From: Accumulibacter sp031732795
GTDB lineage: Bacteria; Pseudomonadota; Gammaproteobacteria; Burkholderiales; Rhodocyclaceae
Reading direction: 5' to 3'
DNA length: 49,271 nt
Assembly: GCA_031732795.1 (NCBI GenBank)
Contig: JAVMKC010000004.1
Location: 1 to 49,271 of the forward strand
The notes below the pieces were generated by a model. It did not search any database, was not told the origin of the DNA, and worked only from the letters and a program-made list of their open reading frames with translations. The position numbers and the translations under genes were made by a program. Shown in pieces: positions 23,909 to 33,634 of the stretch. Within the stretch, counting starts at the first letter, position 1. Every line of letters starts with the position of its first letter.

Positions 23909-25390
23909 TCAGCGCGCGTGGCTTTCGATGAACCGCTTGACGGCAGCAACATCCACATCCATGACTTCGACGCGCTGCGGCAGGTCTTCCATGCCCTGCA
24001 AGGCGGATGGCCGTTCGGGCCGGCGGCCCAAGGCTTCGACGATCGTTTCCTCGAACTTCACCGGCAAAGCCGTTTCCAGAACCACCATCGGCATCTCGGA
24101 GTTTCGCAATTCCAAGGCCACCTTCAAGGCGTCGGCGGTATGCGGGTCGATGATCAGCCCGTAGCGGTCGTACGTCTTCCGAATCGTTGCCAGACGGTCG
24201 GCATGCGAACTGGCACCAGAAGCAAAACCGAAAGCCGGTAGCCGCGCCCAATGCGATGTTCCGGAAAGATCAAAAGCACCGCCACCGTCGACGCTGGCCC
24301 ACAACTCACGGACGATGGCCGGGTCGCGCCCAACGAGATCGAAAACAAAACGCTCGAAATTCGAGGCCTTGGAAATATCCATCGACGGGCTGGAAGTGGC
24401 GAAAGTTTCCGCCGTTGCCCGCGGACGGTAAATGCCTGTCCGGAAAAACTCGTCGAGGACGTCGTTTTCGTTGGTCGCCAGCACCAGCCGGCCTATCGGC
24501 AAGCCCATCATCCGGGCGATGTGTCCGGCACAGATGTTACCGAAGTTTCCAGAGGGCACCGCGAAAGCCACCGGACGATCACTGCGTCCGTGTTCACCAC
24601 CGGTAGCCGCCAAGTACCCTTTGAAGTAGTAAACCACCTGCGCAGCGACGCGTGCCCAGTTGATCGAATTGACCGCTCCGATCCGGTAGCGGGCTTTGAA
24701 GGCATGATCGTTCGACACCGCCTTGACGATATCCTGCGCGTCGTCGAACATCCCGCGCACGGCGATATTGTGGATATTGGCGTCAGGCAACGAGTACATC
24801 TGCGCGCGTTGAAAGGCGCTCATCCGCTGGTATGGTGAAAGCATGAACACCCGTACGCCAGCCCGGCCGCGCATGGCATATTCGGCCGATGAACCGGTGT
24901 CCCCGGAAGTGGCGCCAAGAATGTTCAGATCCTCCCCACGCTTGGCCAGGGTGTATTCAAAGAGCTGACCGAGTAACTGCATGGCCATGTCCTTGAACGC
25001 CAGCGTCGGTCCATTCGACAATTCGAGGATCGCCAAACCACCCTCATTGCGCGCCACGTCAGGACGCTCCAACCACTGCAGCGGGGTAATCTCGGCCGCC
25101 CGGGCCGGATCACGCCCATGGCAATAGACTTCGGCGGTGTAGGTGCCGGCCAGCAACCGCTTCAAATCGTCATCGGGGATGTCGTCGATGAATCGGCGGA
25201 GCACCTGAAAAGCCAGTTCAGCATAAGAAAGCGAACGCCAATCATCGAGTTCGCCAACGCTGATCCGCGGATAATCTTCCGGCAGATAAAGTCCACCGTC
25301 CGGCGCCAGACCAGCCAGCAGAATCTCGGAAAAAGTAGGACCAGAATGACTCTGGACAGCCGCGTCGCCGCGGGTGGAGAGATAGCGCAT
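23909..25390 (-). CDS. thrC: Threonine synthase
   Basis: PLP enzyme converting O-phosphohomoserine to threonine. The 493-residue protein is of the long proteobacterial/fungal type: N-terminal MRYLSTRGDAAVQ, the PLP Lys (about residue 133) in NGPTLAFKDMAMQLLGQLFEY, the GATSGDTGSSA loop, and VPSGNFGNICAGHIARMMGLP. The ATG at 25388-25390 begins the conserved N-terminus but has no clear ribosome site. In most betaproteobacteria hom lies immediately upstream. Here it is replaced by an accessory segment with an orphan toxin module, so the operon seems to have been broken or thrC moved. Confidence 0.96.
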   Translation of the reverse strand: MRYLSTRGDAAVQSHSGPTFSEILLAGLAPDGGLYLPEDYPRISVGELDDWRSLSYAELAFQVLRRFIDDIPDDDLKRLLAGTYTAEVYCHGRDPARAAEITPLQWLERPDVARNEGGLAILELSNGPTLAFKDMAMQLLGQLFEYTLAKRGEDLNILGATSGDTGSSAEYAMRGRAGVRVFMLSPYQRMSAFQRAQMYSLPDANIHNIAVRGMFDDAQDIVKAVSNDHAFKARYRIGAVNSINWARVAAQVVYYFKGYLAATGGEHGRSDRPVAFAVPSGNFGNICAGHIARMMGLPIGRLVLATNENDVLDEFFRTGIYRPRATAETFATSSPSMDISKASNFERFVFDLVGRDPAIVRELWASVDGGGAFDLSGTSHWARLPAFGFASGASSHADRLATIRKTYDRYGLIIDPHTADALKVALELRNSEMPMVVLETALPVKFEETIVEALGRRPERPSALQGMEDLPQRVEVMDVDVAAVKRFIESHAR

Positions 25391-25787
25391 GGAGCAGAAC
25401 CGGCGAAATAAACTGTCAGGACGACAGTCTAACACGCCGGGTCGCCGCCACCGCCGACCGAACCCGAGGCAATCGCATGAATCTTATAAAAAATAAATAA
25501 ATTCAATGCGGAAAATATCGGAATTATCAGGCCGGTCTCAAATATGAAGCGCAACGCATGCCAGGAGATAATGTGTTGCGAAGGGAACGAACTACGAACA
25601 TATCAGTGTCAGGAACGCACGACGACTCAGTGGGGGTTTGAGCAGCGCAGTACGATCACCCGAAAGTTTGCGCGTAACGGCTGGACCCGTCTGGATATGC
25701 GGCAAAAACAGCGCCTCACTGTCGCGGGCGGCTATCGTGTCGCCACCGCTCACGGGCAAGCACAGCAGGGGTTACGGCAGTATCTCG
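25391..25787. other. Intergenic stretch upstream of thrC
   Basis: About 400 bases between thrC and the HINT fragment, with an AT-rich patch at 25480-25510. Open frames on both strands are short and none matches a family I know. Probably degraded accessory DNA plus the thrC promoter. Confidence 0.45.
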
Positions 25788-26576
25788 CTACCCGCCACGC
25801 TTGGCGATTGGCGGACCGCTATGGCCAATCGTTGCAGACCTGCGGCGTAAACGCCACCCGCCAAAGCAGATTGCCGGGATACTGCCCCGGGCGTTCTTGA
25901 TTGTCGCGCCCAGCTCCAGGCCATTCGCGTTGTGAACCCAGAAGCCCCATTCGCCGACGTAGTAAGTGTGAGAGTCCTCGACGGTGAAGTTGTAGACGCG
26001 GGTCAGGTAGCGATCACGAGAGTAATCACCCGACGTCGTCGTTCCAGAGTCGCTCAATTGGCATACTGGGGTTCCACTCCGAAAATCAATGGATGCCCCA
26101 GAATCACTGGCTACCGGCACATACCCGATCCCTTCTATCCGCGCCCCCTCTGGCGTCTCGCACAGCAAGACAGCTTCATTGACGATCACGTCACACACAC
26201 CGCCATCCTGCAACTCAACCTGGCTCGTGCTTCCCACTGGAAGTACTGGCTGCCAGCGCCACTCGGATTCGCTCCCCTTTTTCGCCCACACCGGGTGATC
26301 GCCGGTCACGACGATCGCCGTACAGCCGAAGCCCGGTCCCATGCCGCGATGGCCGCGCGCCACCTCGACGAATTCGACCTCCTGGTCATCGAAATGGAAG
26401 GTCTTCAGCACCCGCTGGTACGCCTGCGGCCCATCGTTGGTTTCCGGTTTCGACAACACCCGATCGCCGACCCGAATCTGCTCGATCGGCACCAGCCCTT
26501 TGTCGGTCCAGATCAGGGTGCCGGCGACGAAGCCGGTCTTGGCGCAGGGCTTGTCGAGGAATGGGCGGGAGAGCAC
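25788..26576 (-). pseudogene. Orphan HINT (pretoxin) module of a polymorphic toxin
   Basis: The frame carries an intein-like HINT domain: GFVAGTLIWTDKGLVPIEQI, VGDRVLS, the TGDHPVW segment, and the closing VYNFTVEDSHTYYVGEWG followed by VHNAN. In polymorphic toxins this pretoxin-HINT releases a C-terminal toxin. Here the N-terminal part (Rhs, filamentous haemagglutinin or similar) is missing: the module begins only some twenty residues after the end of the diguanylate cyclase gene, from a GTG. The tail after VHNAN is about 50 residues, too short and too Arg-rich to be a clear toxin. The usual nucleophilic Cys at the first HINT position is Gly. Probably a displaced toxin-tip remnant with no recognisable immunity gene. 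Confidence 0.7.
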
Positions 26577-26590
26577 TTCGCGGTACCGCT

Positions 26591-29500
26591 TTACGCTTTG
26601 TCGCCGTCCGGCGTCGGCGCACTAGTCACCGGTTCAACCACTTGACCGGGCGGGCCGAGGGCGTCCGAGTGCTCACGCAGCCAGTCGGCGAAGTCTTCCG
26701 GCGACAGCGGGCGGGCATAGAGGAAGCCTTGGCCGTTGTGGCAGCCGGAGGTGTTCAATTCGCTGGCCTGGGCCAGCAGTTCGACGCCTTCGGCGACGAC
26801 GCTCATGCCGAGATGCCGGGCCATGGCAATGATCGCTGAGCCGATGGCGCGGTCGTCGGCGTCGATCGAAACGCCGTCGACGAAACTGCGGGCGATCTTC
26901 AATTCGTGGATCGGGAAGCGCTTGAGGTAGGACAGCGACGAGAAGCCGGTGCCGAAATCGTCGATGCTGATCGTCAGGCCGAAGGCGACCAGTTCGGCGA
27001 GCATTTTCTGGGCATGCTCGATGTCCATCAGCACGCTTTCGGTGATTTCCAGGCACAGCCGCCGCGGGTCGACGCGCTGTGCGTCGATGATGCGGATCAG
27101 ATCGCCGGCCATGCCTTCCTTGCGGAAATGACGTGCCGAGATGTTCACGCTCATGCGGATCGGCGGCAGCCCGGCCTGATCCCATTCGTCGATCTGCCGG
27201 CAGGCTTCGCCGAGCACCCATTCGTCGACGGCGAAAATCATCTGACTCTGCTCGGCGATGGGAATGAAGTCGGTCGGTTCGATGATTTCGCCGTTGCAGC
27301 GCCAGCGGACCAGCGCTTCGGCACCAACCACCGCCCGCGTTTCGAGATTGACCTGAGGCTGGTAGTTGAGGAACAGTTCGTCGTTGGCGATCGCCCGGCG
27401 CAAGCCCATTTCGAGGAGCAGGCGACGGTTGGCCTGTGCGCTGAGGTCGGCGGTGAAGAAGTGGAAGGTGTTTTTGCCGTGGTCCTTGGCCCGGTACATC
27501 GCCGAGTCGGCGTTGCGCATCAGGGCGCTGGCGTCTTCGGCGTCGTCGGGGAAGATGCTGACGCCGATGCTGCCGCTGATGAAGCATTCCTCGTCGTTGA
27601 AGTGATAGCTGCCGCTCAGGGTTTTGAGCAGTCTTTCGGCGGTCTGCGAGGCGTGCTGCCGGTCGGTATTCTCGAGCAGGACGACGAATTCGTCGCCACC
27701 GAGACGGGCGACGGTGTCTTCGCTGCGCACGCAGGCCAGCAGCCGTTTGGCCGCCTGACACAGCAACTGGTCGCCGGTGTCGTGGCCGAGGGTGTCGTTG
27801 ACCACCTTGAAGTTGTCGAGGTCGATGAACACCACGCCGATGCTCTCCTGCGAGCGTTGCGCGCGGGCCAGCGCCAGTTGCAGGCGGTCGTTGAACAGGG
27901 TGCGGTTGGGCAGTCCGGTCAGTTCGTCATGGGTGGCCAGATATTCGATGCGTTGCTGGGAAGCGCGGGCGGCGGTGATGTCGCTGAACATGCCGACGTA
28001 GTTGACGATCTGGCCCTGCTCGTCTTTGACGGCGTTGATGGTCAGCCATTCGAGGTAGACGTCGCCGTTTTTACGGCGATTCCAGATTTGCCCGGCCCAC
28101 ATGCCGCTGCTCTGCACCTTTTCCCACATTTCCACGTACAGTTCGGGGGAGGTTTTGTCCGAGCGCAGCAGACTGGGCTTCTTGCCGATCACTTCTTCGC
28201 GCAGATAACCGGTCAGCGCGGAGAAGGCGTCATTCACCGTCAGGATGATCTCTTCGGCGTCAGTGACCACCACGCCTTCGGAGGCGCGTTCGAAGACCAT
28301 CGCCGCCAGTCGCAAGCGGTCTTCGGCATCCCGCCGGGCGGTGATGTCGATCGCCTGGAAGCAGATGCCGGTGATCGCGCCGTCGTCGTCGAACAACGGA
28401 AAGCGGATGGCCAGGAAATGGCGTTTGCCTTTCTTGAGCGGCAGGGTTTCTTCGCGTTCGATCGCTTTACGCAGGCGGATCGCTTCCAGTTCGCTTTCGC
28501 GGCAGACGTTGGCCACCGCTTCGGGAAAAATCTGCAGGTCGGTTTTGCCGATGGCTTGGCCCGGTTCGAAACCGAAGGTCTGTTCGAAACGGGGATTGAC
28601 GAACTGGTAACGTCCGGATGCGTCCTTGACGGCCATCAGCGACACCGAATTGTTCATCACCGCCAGCAGCCGGACCTGCATTTCGCGCGCTGAACGTTCG
28701 ACCTCGTAGTAATTGGTGTTGTCGGCGAAGAGCAGGATCACCCCGGCGGTTTTCTGCGTGTCGTGCAGCAAGGGCGCCAGATGCAAGGCGTAGTGCCGGT
28801 GGTAGGCATTGACGATCTGGCGGTCAACGGCATTCTGTGTCTGGATCACCTGCTGACTGTCGGCGAGCAGATCGGGCATGCCCGCCGGCAGGATCAGGTC
28901 GCGCAGATGGCGGCCGATCTGCGAGTTGGAGAGTTTGAACAGCCGTGCGGCCGCGCTGTTGAAGCGCTGCAGACAGGCGTTGCCGTCGAGAACCAGCAAG
29001 GGATAGTCGACACTGTTCTGGATGCATTCGAGTTCGGTGTTCAACTCCTGCGTTTCGACGGTCTTGATCTGCAGTTCTTCGTTGACCGTCGCCAGTTCCT
29101 CGTTGGTCGATTGCAGCTCTTCGTTCGACGCTTCGAGTTCTTCGTTCGAGGCCTGCATCTCTTCGTTGGAGGCCTGGATTTCTTCGTTGAGGGCCTGCAT
29201 TTCCTCGTTGGAGGTTTCGAGTTCCTCGACCAGCGTCTGCAGGTGCTCGCGTGTCGCCGACAGTTCGTCTTCGAGTTCCTTGGCCGTGGTGCTGTCGTCC
29301 TCGTTGGCGCTCTTGCCGGAACTGGGCGGCAGCCACTCGATGCAGACCATGAACAGCGCTTCGATGCCGCTGTCGAGCACCGGATGCACCGACAGGCGCA
29401 ACCCGCGGTTCGAGTCCAGCGCCTTGATATGGCGTGGACGCCCGATAACCACGCTCTGCTTGACCTGGGCCTGACGCAGCAGAACCTGCATTTCAGTACG

Positions 29501-31258
29501 CAATTCGCGGCGAGCCAGCGAAATCAGATCGAATGCCGGTTTGCCCGGTGCGACGTTGAGCAGTTTGCTGGCGTCGCCGTGAATGTGACGAATCTCGAAT
29601 TTGCTGTTGATCAGGATGCTGGTCGGGATGAAGTGGCGCCCCGCCGCTTCGATGAGAATGTTTTCGTAGCCGAGCGGCGTCGCCGATTTGCTGGGTCGCT
29701 GGTATTGGTTGAGACCGGCCGCCGGCAATTGGATTTCCGAGCGCATCAGCGGCAGCCGGGCGATGCTGCCGTGACGACGGTACAAGCGGCCTTCCTTGTC
29801 GACGACGCTGAACAGATTTTCCTGATGGAAGATCCCCTCCGATTTGCCGAGGAACAGGAAGGCTCCAGGATTCAGGGCGTAGTGGAATACCGACAGCAGG
29901 CGAACCTGCAACTCACTTTGAAAATAAATCAATACATTGCGACAACTGATCAGGTCCAGGCGCAGAAAGGGCGGGTCCTGCACCAGATCCTGGCGGGCGA
30001 AGATCACCACGTCGCGCAGGTTTTTGTTGATTTCGTAGCGGTCGCCATGCGGCGTGAAATGGGCGCGGATTCGCGCGCGGTCGATGTGCGCCAGATTGGA
30101 GGCGGCAAACACGCCACGCCGGGCGAGGGCCATGGCGTCGAGATCAATGTCGGTGGCGAAGATCTGCAGACGGTACTGGTCGAACGCCGCGCCGAGCCGT
30201 TCGGCGAACAGGATGGCCAGTGAGTAGGCTTCCTCGCCGGTGGCGCAGCCCGCCACCCAGACGCGAATGTCGTCGCCCGGCTGCTTGTTGGCCAGGATGT
30301 CGGCCACCACCCGGTCGAGACGGGCAAAAGCTTCGCTGTCGCGAAAAAAAGCGGTGACCGAAATCAGGATGTCTTTGCACAGTTTGTCGAGTTCAGCCGG
30401 TGTGCGGTCGACCACCTGCAGATAATCCTGCAAGGTGCTGACGTGATTGGCGGCCATCCGCCGCTCGATGCGGCGCCAGAGCGTCGGTTCCTTGTACTGC
30501 GAGAAATCGACCTTAGTGCGCGCCCGCACCTTGCCGAGCAGGGTCTTCAACGTCGCCGGCGCGCTGGCCGCCTGCGTCGCCACCGGAATCAGCCCGCGGT
30601 TCAGGACGATCAGGCTGATTTCGGCGCCCATGTTCTCCGGCGGCAGAATCCAGTCCACGCTACCGGTGTCGATCGCCGACTGCGGCATGCCGGTATATTT
30701 GGCCGTCGCCGGATCCTGCGCGAAAGTGAAACCGCCGGCGGCCTTGATGGCGTGTGTGCCGGCGGCGCCGTCGGAACCGGTGCCGGAGAGGATGATACCG
30801 ATCGTCGATTCGCCGATTTCCTCGGCCAGCGAGGCGAAGAAGCGATTGACCGATGGTTTGGGCAATGACTCACGTGCCGGCTCGACCAGCCGGAACAACC
30901 CGCCGGTCAAGGTCAGATTCCGATTCGGCGGCGTGATATACACCGTGTTCGGCTGCGGCGCCACGCCGTCTTCGATGTCCTTGACCGGCATCGTCGTTTC
31001 GCGCCCGAGCAACTGCGACATCATGCTGCGATAGGTCGGCGACAGATGTTGGACGACGACGTAGCACAGACCAAGATTTTTCGGCAGGTTCGGCAACAGC
31101 AGGCTCAAGGCTTCCAGGCCGCCGGCCGAGGCGCCGATGCCGACGATGAATGGACGCTCTTCCGGACGGGAATCGTCGGAGGAGGAAAGCGATTTGTTAC
31201 CGGCCCGGTTTTGACGTGGTGCAGCGCGTTTTTTTCGAGGTTCTTCTTCGTTGACCAT
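26591..31258 (-). CDS. CheB-CheR-PAS-GGDEF-EAL fusion sensor
   Basis: A 1555-residue cytoplasmic multidomain protein. In order: a CheB methylesterase domain (about 37-220) with Ser in GIGASAGGLEAL, His in VVQHLSP and Asp in GTGSDGAAG; a CheR methyltransferase domain (about 245-510) with VWVAGCATGEEAYSLAIL; a long coiled coil of repeating SNEE and LNEE units (about 655-745); three PAS-type sensor domains (about 750-1150); GGDEF at about 1187-1191 preceded by RSED, an RxxD inhibitory site; and an EAL domain starting near 1314 (GAEALVRW) with DDFGTGFSSLSYLKRFP. Both cyclase and phosphodiesterase motifs look intact, so it may make or degrade cyclic di-GMP. Expression context is monocistronic. Confidence 0.92.
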   Translation of the reverse strand: MVNEEEPRKKRAAPRQNRAGNKSLSSSDDSRPEERPFIVGIGASAGGLEALSLLLPNLPKNLGLCYVVVQHLSPTYRSMMSQLLGRETTMPVKDIEDGVAPQPNTVYITPPNRNLTLTGGLFRLVEPARESLPKPSVNRFFASLAEEIGESTIGIILSGTGSDGAAGTHAIKAAGGFTFAQDPATAKYTGMPQSAIDTGSVDWILPPENMGAEISLIVLNRGLIPVATQAASAPATLKTLLGKVRARTKVDFSQYKEPTLWRRIERRMAANHVSTLQDYLQVVDRTPAELDKLCKDILISVTAFFRDSEAFARLDRVVADILANKQPGDDIRVWVAGCATGEEAYSLAILFAERLGAAFDQYRLQIFATDIDLDAMALARRGVFAASNLAHIDRARIRAHFTPHGDRYEINKNLRDVVIFARQDLVQDPPFLRLDLISCRNVLIYFQSELQVRLLSVFHYALNPGAFLFLGKSEGIFHQENLFSVVDKEGRLYRRHGSIARLPLMRSEIQLPAAGLNQYQRPSKSATPLGYENILIEAAGRHFIPTSILINSKFEIRHIHGDASKLLNVAPGKPAFDLISLARRELRTEMQVLLRQAQVKQSVVIGRPRHIKALDSNRGLRLSVHPVLDSGIEALFMVCIEWLPPSSGKSANEDDSTTAKELEDELSATREHLQTLVEELETSNEEMQALNEEIQASNEEMQASNEELEASNEELQSTNEELATVNEELQIKTVETQELNTELECIQNSVDYPLLVLDGNACLQRFNSAAARLFKLSNSQIGRHLRDLILPAGMPDLLADSQQVIQTQNAVDRQIVNAYHRHYALHLAPLLHDTQKTAGVILLFADNTNYYEVERSAREMQVRLLAVMNNSVSLMAVKDASGRYQFVNPRFEQTFGFEPGQAIGKTDLQIFPEAVANVCRESELEAIRLRKAIEREETLPLKKGKRHFLAIRFPLFDDDGAITGICFQAIDITARRDAEDRLRLAAMVFERASEGVVVTDAEEIILTVNDAFSALTGYLREEVIGKKPSLLRSDKTSPELYVEMWEKVQSSGMWAGQIWNRRKNGDVYLEWLTINAVKDEQGQIVNYVGMFSDITAARASQQRIEYLATHDELTGLPNRTLFNDRLQLALARAQRSQESIGVVFIDLDNFKVVNDTLGHDTGDQLLCQAAKRLLACVRSEDTVARLGGDEFVVLLENTDRQHASQTAERLLKTLSGSYHFNDEECFISGSIGVSIFPDDAEDASALMRNADSAMYRAKDHGKNTFHFFTADLSAQANRRLLLEMGLRRAIANDELFLNYQPQVNLETRAVVGAEALVRWRCNGEIIEPTDFIPIAEQSQMIFAVDEWVLGEACRQIDEWDQAGLPPIRMSVNISARHFRKEGMAGDLIRIIDAQRVDPRRLCLEITESVLMDIEHAQKMLAELVAFGLTISIDDFGTGFSSLSYLKRFPIHELKIARSFVDGVSIDADDRAIGSAIIAMARHLGMSVVAEGVELLAQASELNTSGCHNGQGFLYARPLSPEDFADWLREHSDALGPPGQVVEPVTSAPTPDGDKA

Positions 31259-31576
31259 GTTCCAGTCGATGATCCGATCAAACCGACGCCGTTTCAGAAC
31301 GGTCGCCCAAAGTGGCCCACTTGCAGCGCAGTGAGCCGGTGGAAAATGCTTTTGCCTGTAGAGTAACGTGGTTTCTGATCCGAAAGACTACCACCAGTTT
31401 AGCCAAGCATAGGGATTGGTTTGGTGGAGTCCACTTGAAAATCGGCCATCGCGCGGGCCCTGTCGGCCGAACGGTCGGTTTTTCTGAATCGGTAAAGGAT
31501 TGGCCGGATTCGTAAACCTCAAGCGCTTCTCTGTCGGAGGCTTGGCCGGGACGGAATGGAGTCCGGCGCAAGGACT
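31259..31576. other. Intergenic stretch upstream of the GGDEF-EAL gene
   Basis: About 320 bases. TGGCCCACTT (31313-31322) and GGAGTCCACTT (31425-31435) resemble repeated motifs found at the ends of some IS elements, but no transposase remains are visible. A short CCGA/TCGG stem with TTTTT lies near 31470-31486. No gene was seen. Confidence 0.4.
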
Positions 31577-32392
31577 TCAAACGCTGCCCAAGGCGATGCG
31601 AAAACCGCTGCTGCGCGGCCGGTACGCCGGTTCGATACGGCTGCGGGTCGCCGAACGCAGATACCGCGCCGGGTCGCCCCAGGTCCCACCGCGCAAGACC
31701 CGCATCTTGCCGAAGGACGGCCCGCGAGGATCATGTTGCGCAGCACTCGGGTAGTCGGCAAACCAGTCGGCGCACCATTCCCAAACGTTGCCGTGCATCT
31801 GATACAGCCCCCAGGCGTTGGCCGGCAAGGCGTGAACCGGTACCGTGCGCTGTCGATACCGTCCCTTTTCAGCGCCGGCACACGGATACTCTCCGTTGAA
31901 ATTGGCTTGTTCGGTGTCGATCGTCTCGCCGAAGGCGTACGCGGAAGCCGATCCCGCGCGGCAAGCGTATTCCCATTCCGCCTCGCTCGGCAGGCGCGCC
32001 GCCAGCCCGGGCAGGCGCCGGTTCAATTCGGCGAGAAAACCTTGCGTGTCGTGCCAACTGACATTTTCGACCGGATTTTCCGGATGATCCTGGAAATGGC
32101 TCGGGTTGACCGGCCACACCGCCAGCCAGAAGGCTTGCGTGCAGGCAGTGTCGGCGAGCCAGAAACCGCGAGTCAGAGTGACTTCGTGCAGTTTCTCCCC
32201 GGCACCTCGTTCTGCCTCGTCGAGCGGCGAACCCATCATGAAGCGGCCCGGCGCGATCCAACGGAACACCTGTCGGCAATGGCCGATGGTCAATGCCGCG
32301 GCGGCGCCATGGCGATCGGCCGGCAGCGGGCTCAAACCCGGGACCACCAGCGGTTCAGACGCAACACCGCTATCGGCGGTGATGATGGACAT
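31577..32392 (-). CDS. Formylglycine-generating-enzyme-like (SUMF1) protein
   Basis: A 271-residue protein with the FGE-sulfatase fold: FRWIAPGRFMMGSP, NPVENVSWHDTQGFL, LPSEAEWEYACRAGS, LYQMHGNVWEWCADWF and VLRGGTWGDPARYLRSA, ending GFRIAL. True formylglycine-generating enzymes carry an active-site Cys pair in the segment after RGG(S/T). Here that segment reads WGDPARYLRSA with no Cys, so it is unlikely to oxidise sulfatase Cys and probably belongs to the broad FGE-like group. No sulfatase is nearby. The ATG at 32390-32392 has GGAGG seven bases upstream. It lies on the same strand as the GGDEF-EAL gene, 318 bases downstream of it in map order. Confidence 0.88.
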   Translation of the reverse strand: MSIITADSGVASEPLVVPGLSPLPADRHGAAAALTIGHCRQVFRWIAPGRFMMGSPLDEAERGAGEKLHEVTLTRGFWLADTACTQAFWLAVWPVNPSHFQDHPENPVENVSWHDTQGFLAELNRRLPGLAARLPSEAEWEYACRAGSASAYAFGETIDTEQANFNGEYPCAGAEKGRYRQRTVPVHALPANAWGLYQMHGNVWEWCADWFADYPSAAQHDPRGPSFGKMRVLRGGTWGDPARYLRSATRSRIEPAYRPRSSGFRIALGSV

Positions 32393-32470
32393 CGTCGATC
32401 CTCCATAACGGTTCGTTACCGCAATTAGCGACGGTTCTCATACCGCACCACGACTGCTCACGGTGTCGGC

Positions 32471-32580
32471 TCAGAGGTCGTGAATCAATTACTGCGCGGC
32501 CATCTGCGGCGTTGCTCACTCCTCGCCTATCCATCCGATAGGTCTCGTCGTTCACCCGCCCACCCGCCCGCGCCTGGCAT
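32471..32580 (-). repeat. Dispersed non-coding repeat, copy B
   Basis: About 110 bases that match 5663-5770 when read on the minus strand, with small indels: an insertion of about ten bases (GGGTGGGCGG) after ATGCCAGGCGCG and a deletion of GAGTAAGC after the GGAGTGAGC block. It sits in the 380-base gap between the FGE-like gene and the HAD gene. The rest of that gap (32581-32772) shows no gene. Confidence 0.75.
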
Positions 32581-32772
32581 CTTGGTCTGCCGCCTCTCAA
32601 TCAGACCAAACGGCATTGCCTGAAACGGGGCGCCAGCCGGCTTACCGAGCCAGCGCCGCCCGATGTCAGGGGCGATCCGTACGGCCAGTTTACCCGCGGA
32701 GTTCACCGTGGGAAAGCCGTTTGGCACCGCCGACGGTCAGGCAGCGGGATTTTCCTGTCTCGCCGTTCCATC

Positions 32773-33417
32773 CTAGCGGGCCAATAACGCTGCCAATTGC
32801 CATAAATCATCAACATGAAAGTCGGCATTGGGCGCCCGCGCCACACCCGGACGCAGCAGTTGAACCGTCGGCATTCGCAATCGATTACCGGCGGCGATTT
32901 CCGACGCGCCATTGTCGCCGACGATCAGCACCTGTCGCGGAGTGAATCGCCGACGCTGGACGATCTGGGCAAACAAGCCCTCTTTCCCCAGCCGGCCCGG
33001 CTCCTCGAGAGCATCGATATGAATTTCCTCGAAGATCTCACCGAAACCCAGCGCGGCGATTTTGCTCTGTTGCAGGCGACGATACCCCGTGGTAACCAGA
33101 AATTTCATCGCCGGCAATTGGCCGAGAGCCGCCAGATCGGCATAGCCGCGCAGCGCGAAACTCACTTCCAGGGCGGCATAGGCTCGGCAACCAGCGACAC
33201 GCATGGCAACGGAGAAACCGTACTCATCGGCTACCGCATCGAACGGATGCCGCCACAGATCCGCGCAAGCCGCGAGCAACTGCCTCTCGCTCAAGGTACC
33301 GGCATTGGTCGCGCGGAGTGCCGAACAGACAGGCTCGACGAATGCGTCGCCCAGGACACGGGGATCGAGCAGGCAATGGTCGAGATCGAAAATGATCGCC
33401 TGGATCGGCAAGGACAT
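32773..33417 (-). CDS. HAD-superfamily hydrolase
   Basis: A 214-residue phosphatase-like HAD protein: motif I IIFDLDHCLLDP (the Asp nucleophile and Asp+2), an alpha-helical cap (about 20-90), motif II Thr in FLVTTGYRRLQ, Lys in GRLGKEGLF and motif IV VLIVGDNGASEIAAGN. Substrate unknown; the cap type fits small phosphometabolites. The ATG at 33415-33417 starts just before the first strand. It is divergent from rdgC. Confidence 0.85.
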   Translation of the reverse strand: MSLPIQAIIFDLDHCLLDPRVLGDAFVEPVCSALRATNAGTLSERQLLAACADLWRHPFDAVADEYGFSVAMRVAGCRAYAALEVSFALRGYADLAALGQLPAMKFLVTTGYRRLQQSKIAALGFGEIFEEIHIDALEEPGRLGKEGLFAQIVQRRRFTPRQVLIVGDNGASEIAAGNRLRMPTVQLLRPGVARAPNADFHVDDLWQLAALLAR

Positions 33418-33634
33418 GACGGACCTTTCAGGACAGACGGGTTATCTCGTTTTTTGTGAACAGGGGTGAGGGATGATCTCATCTACGGCCCAGAAACCGT
33501 TCGACCGTATCGGGAAGACGAGCCGGCGCGATCGATGCCCTGCCAGCGATGCGCGGCCACAACGCCGCTGATGGATTCCACCGATGGCAAACAACGGATC
33601 GGCCTATAATCGCAGCCTTTTGCCGAGCGCTGCC

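Noticed and set aside
25544..25900. Plus-strand frame of 118 codons upstream of thrC
   Set aside because: No ribosome site, no family resemblance, and it overlaps the HINT fragment on the other strand.
31313..31435. TGGCCCACTT and GGAGTCCACTT motifs resembling ends of IS21-type elements
   Set aside because: Only two short motifs, no transposase remnant and no paired inverted repeat.
32527..32727. Minus-strand frame next to repeat copy B
   Set aside because: It overlaps the dispersed repeat, has no ribosome site and no equivalent frame at copy A.
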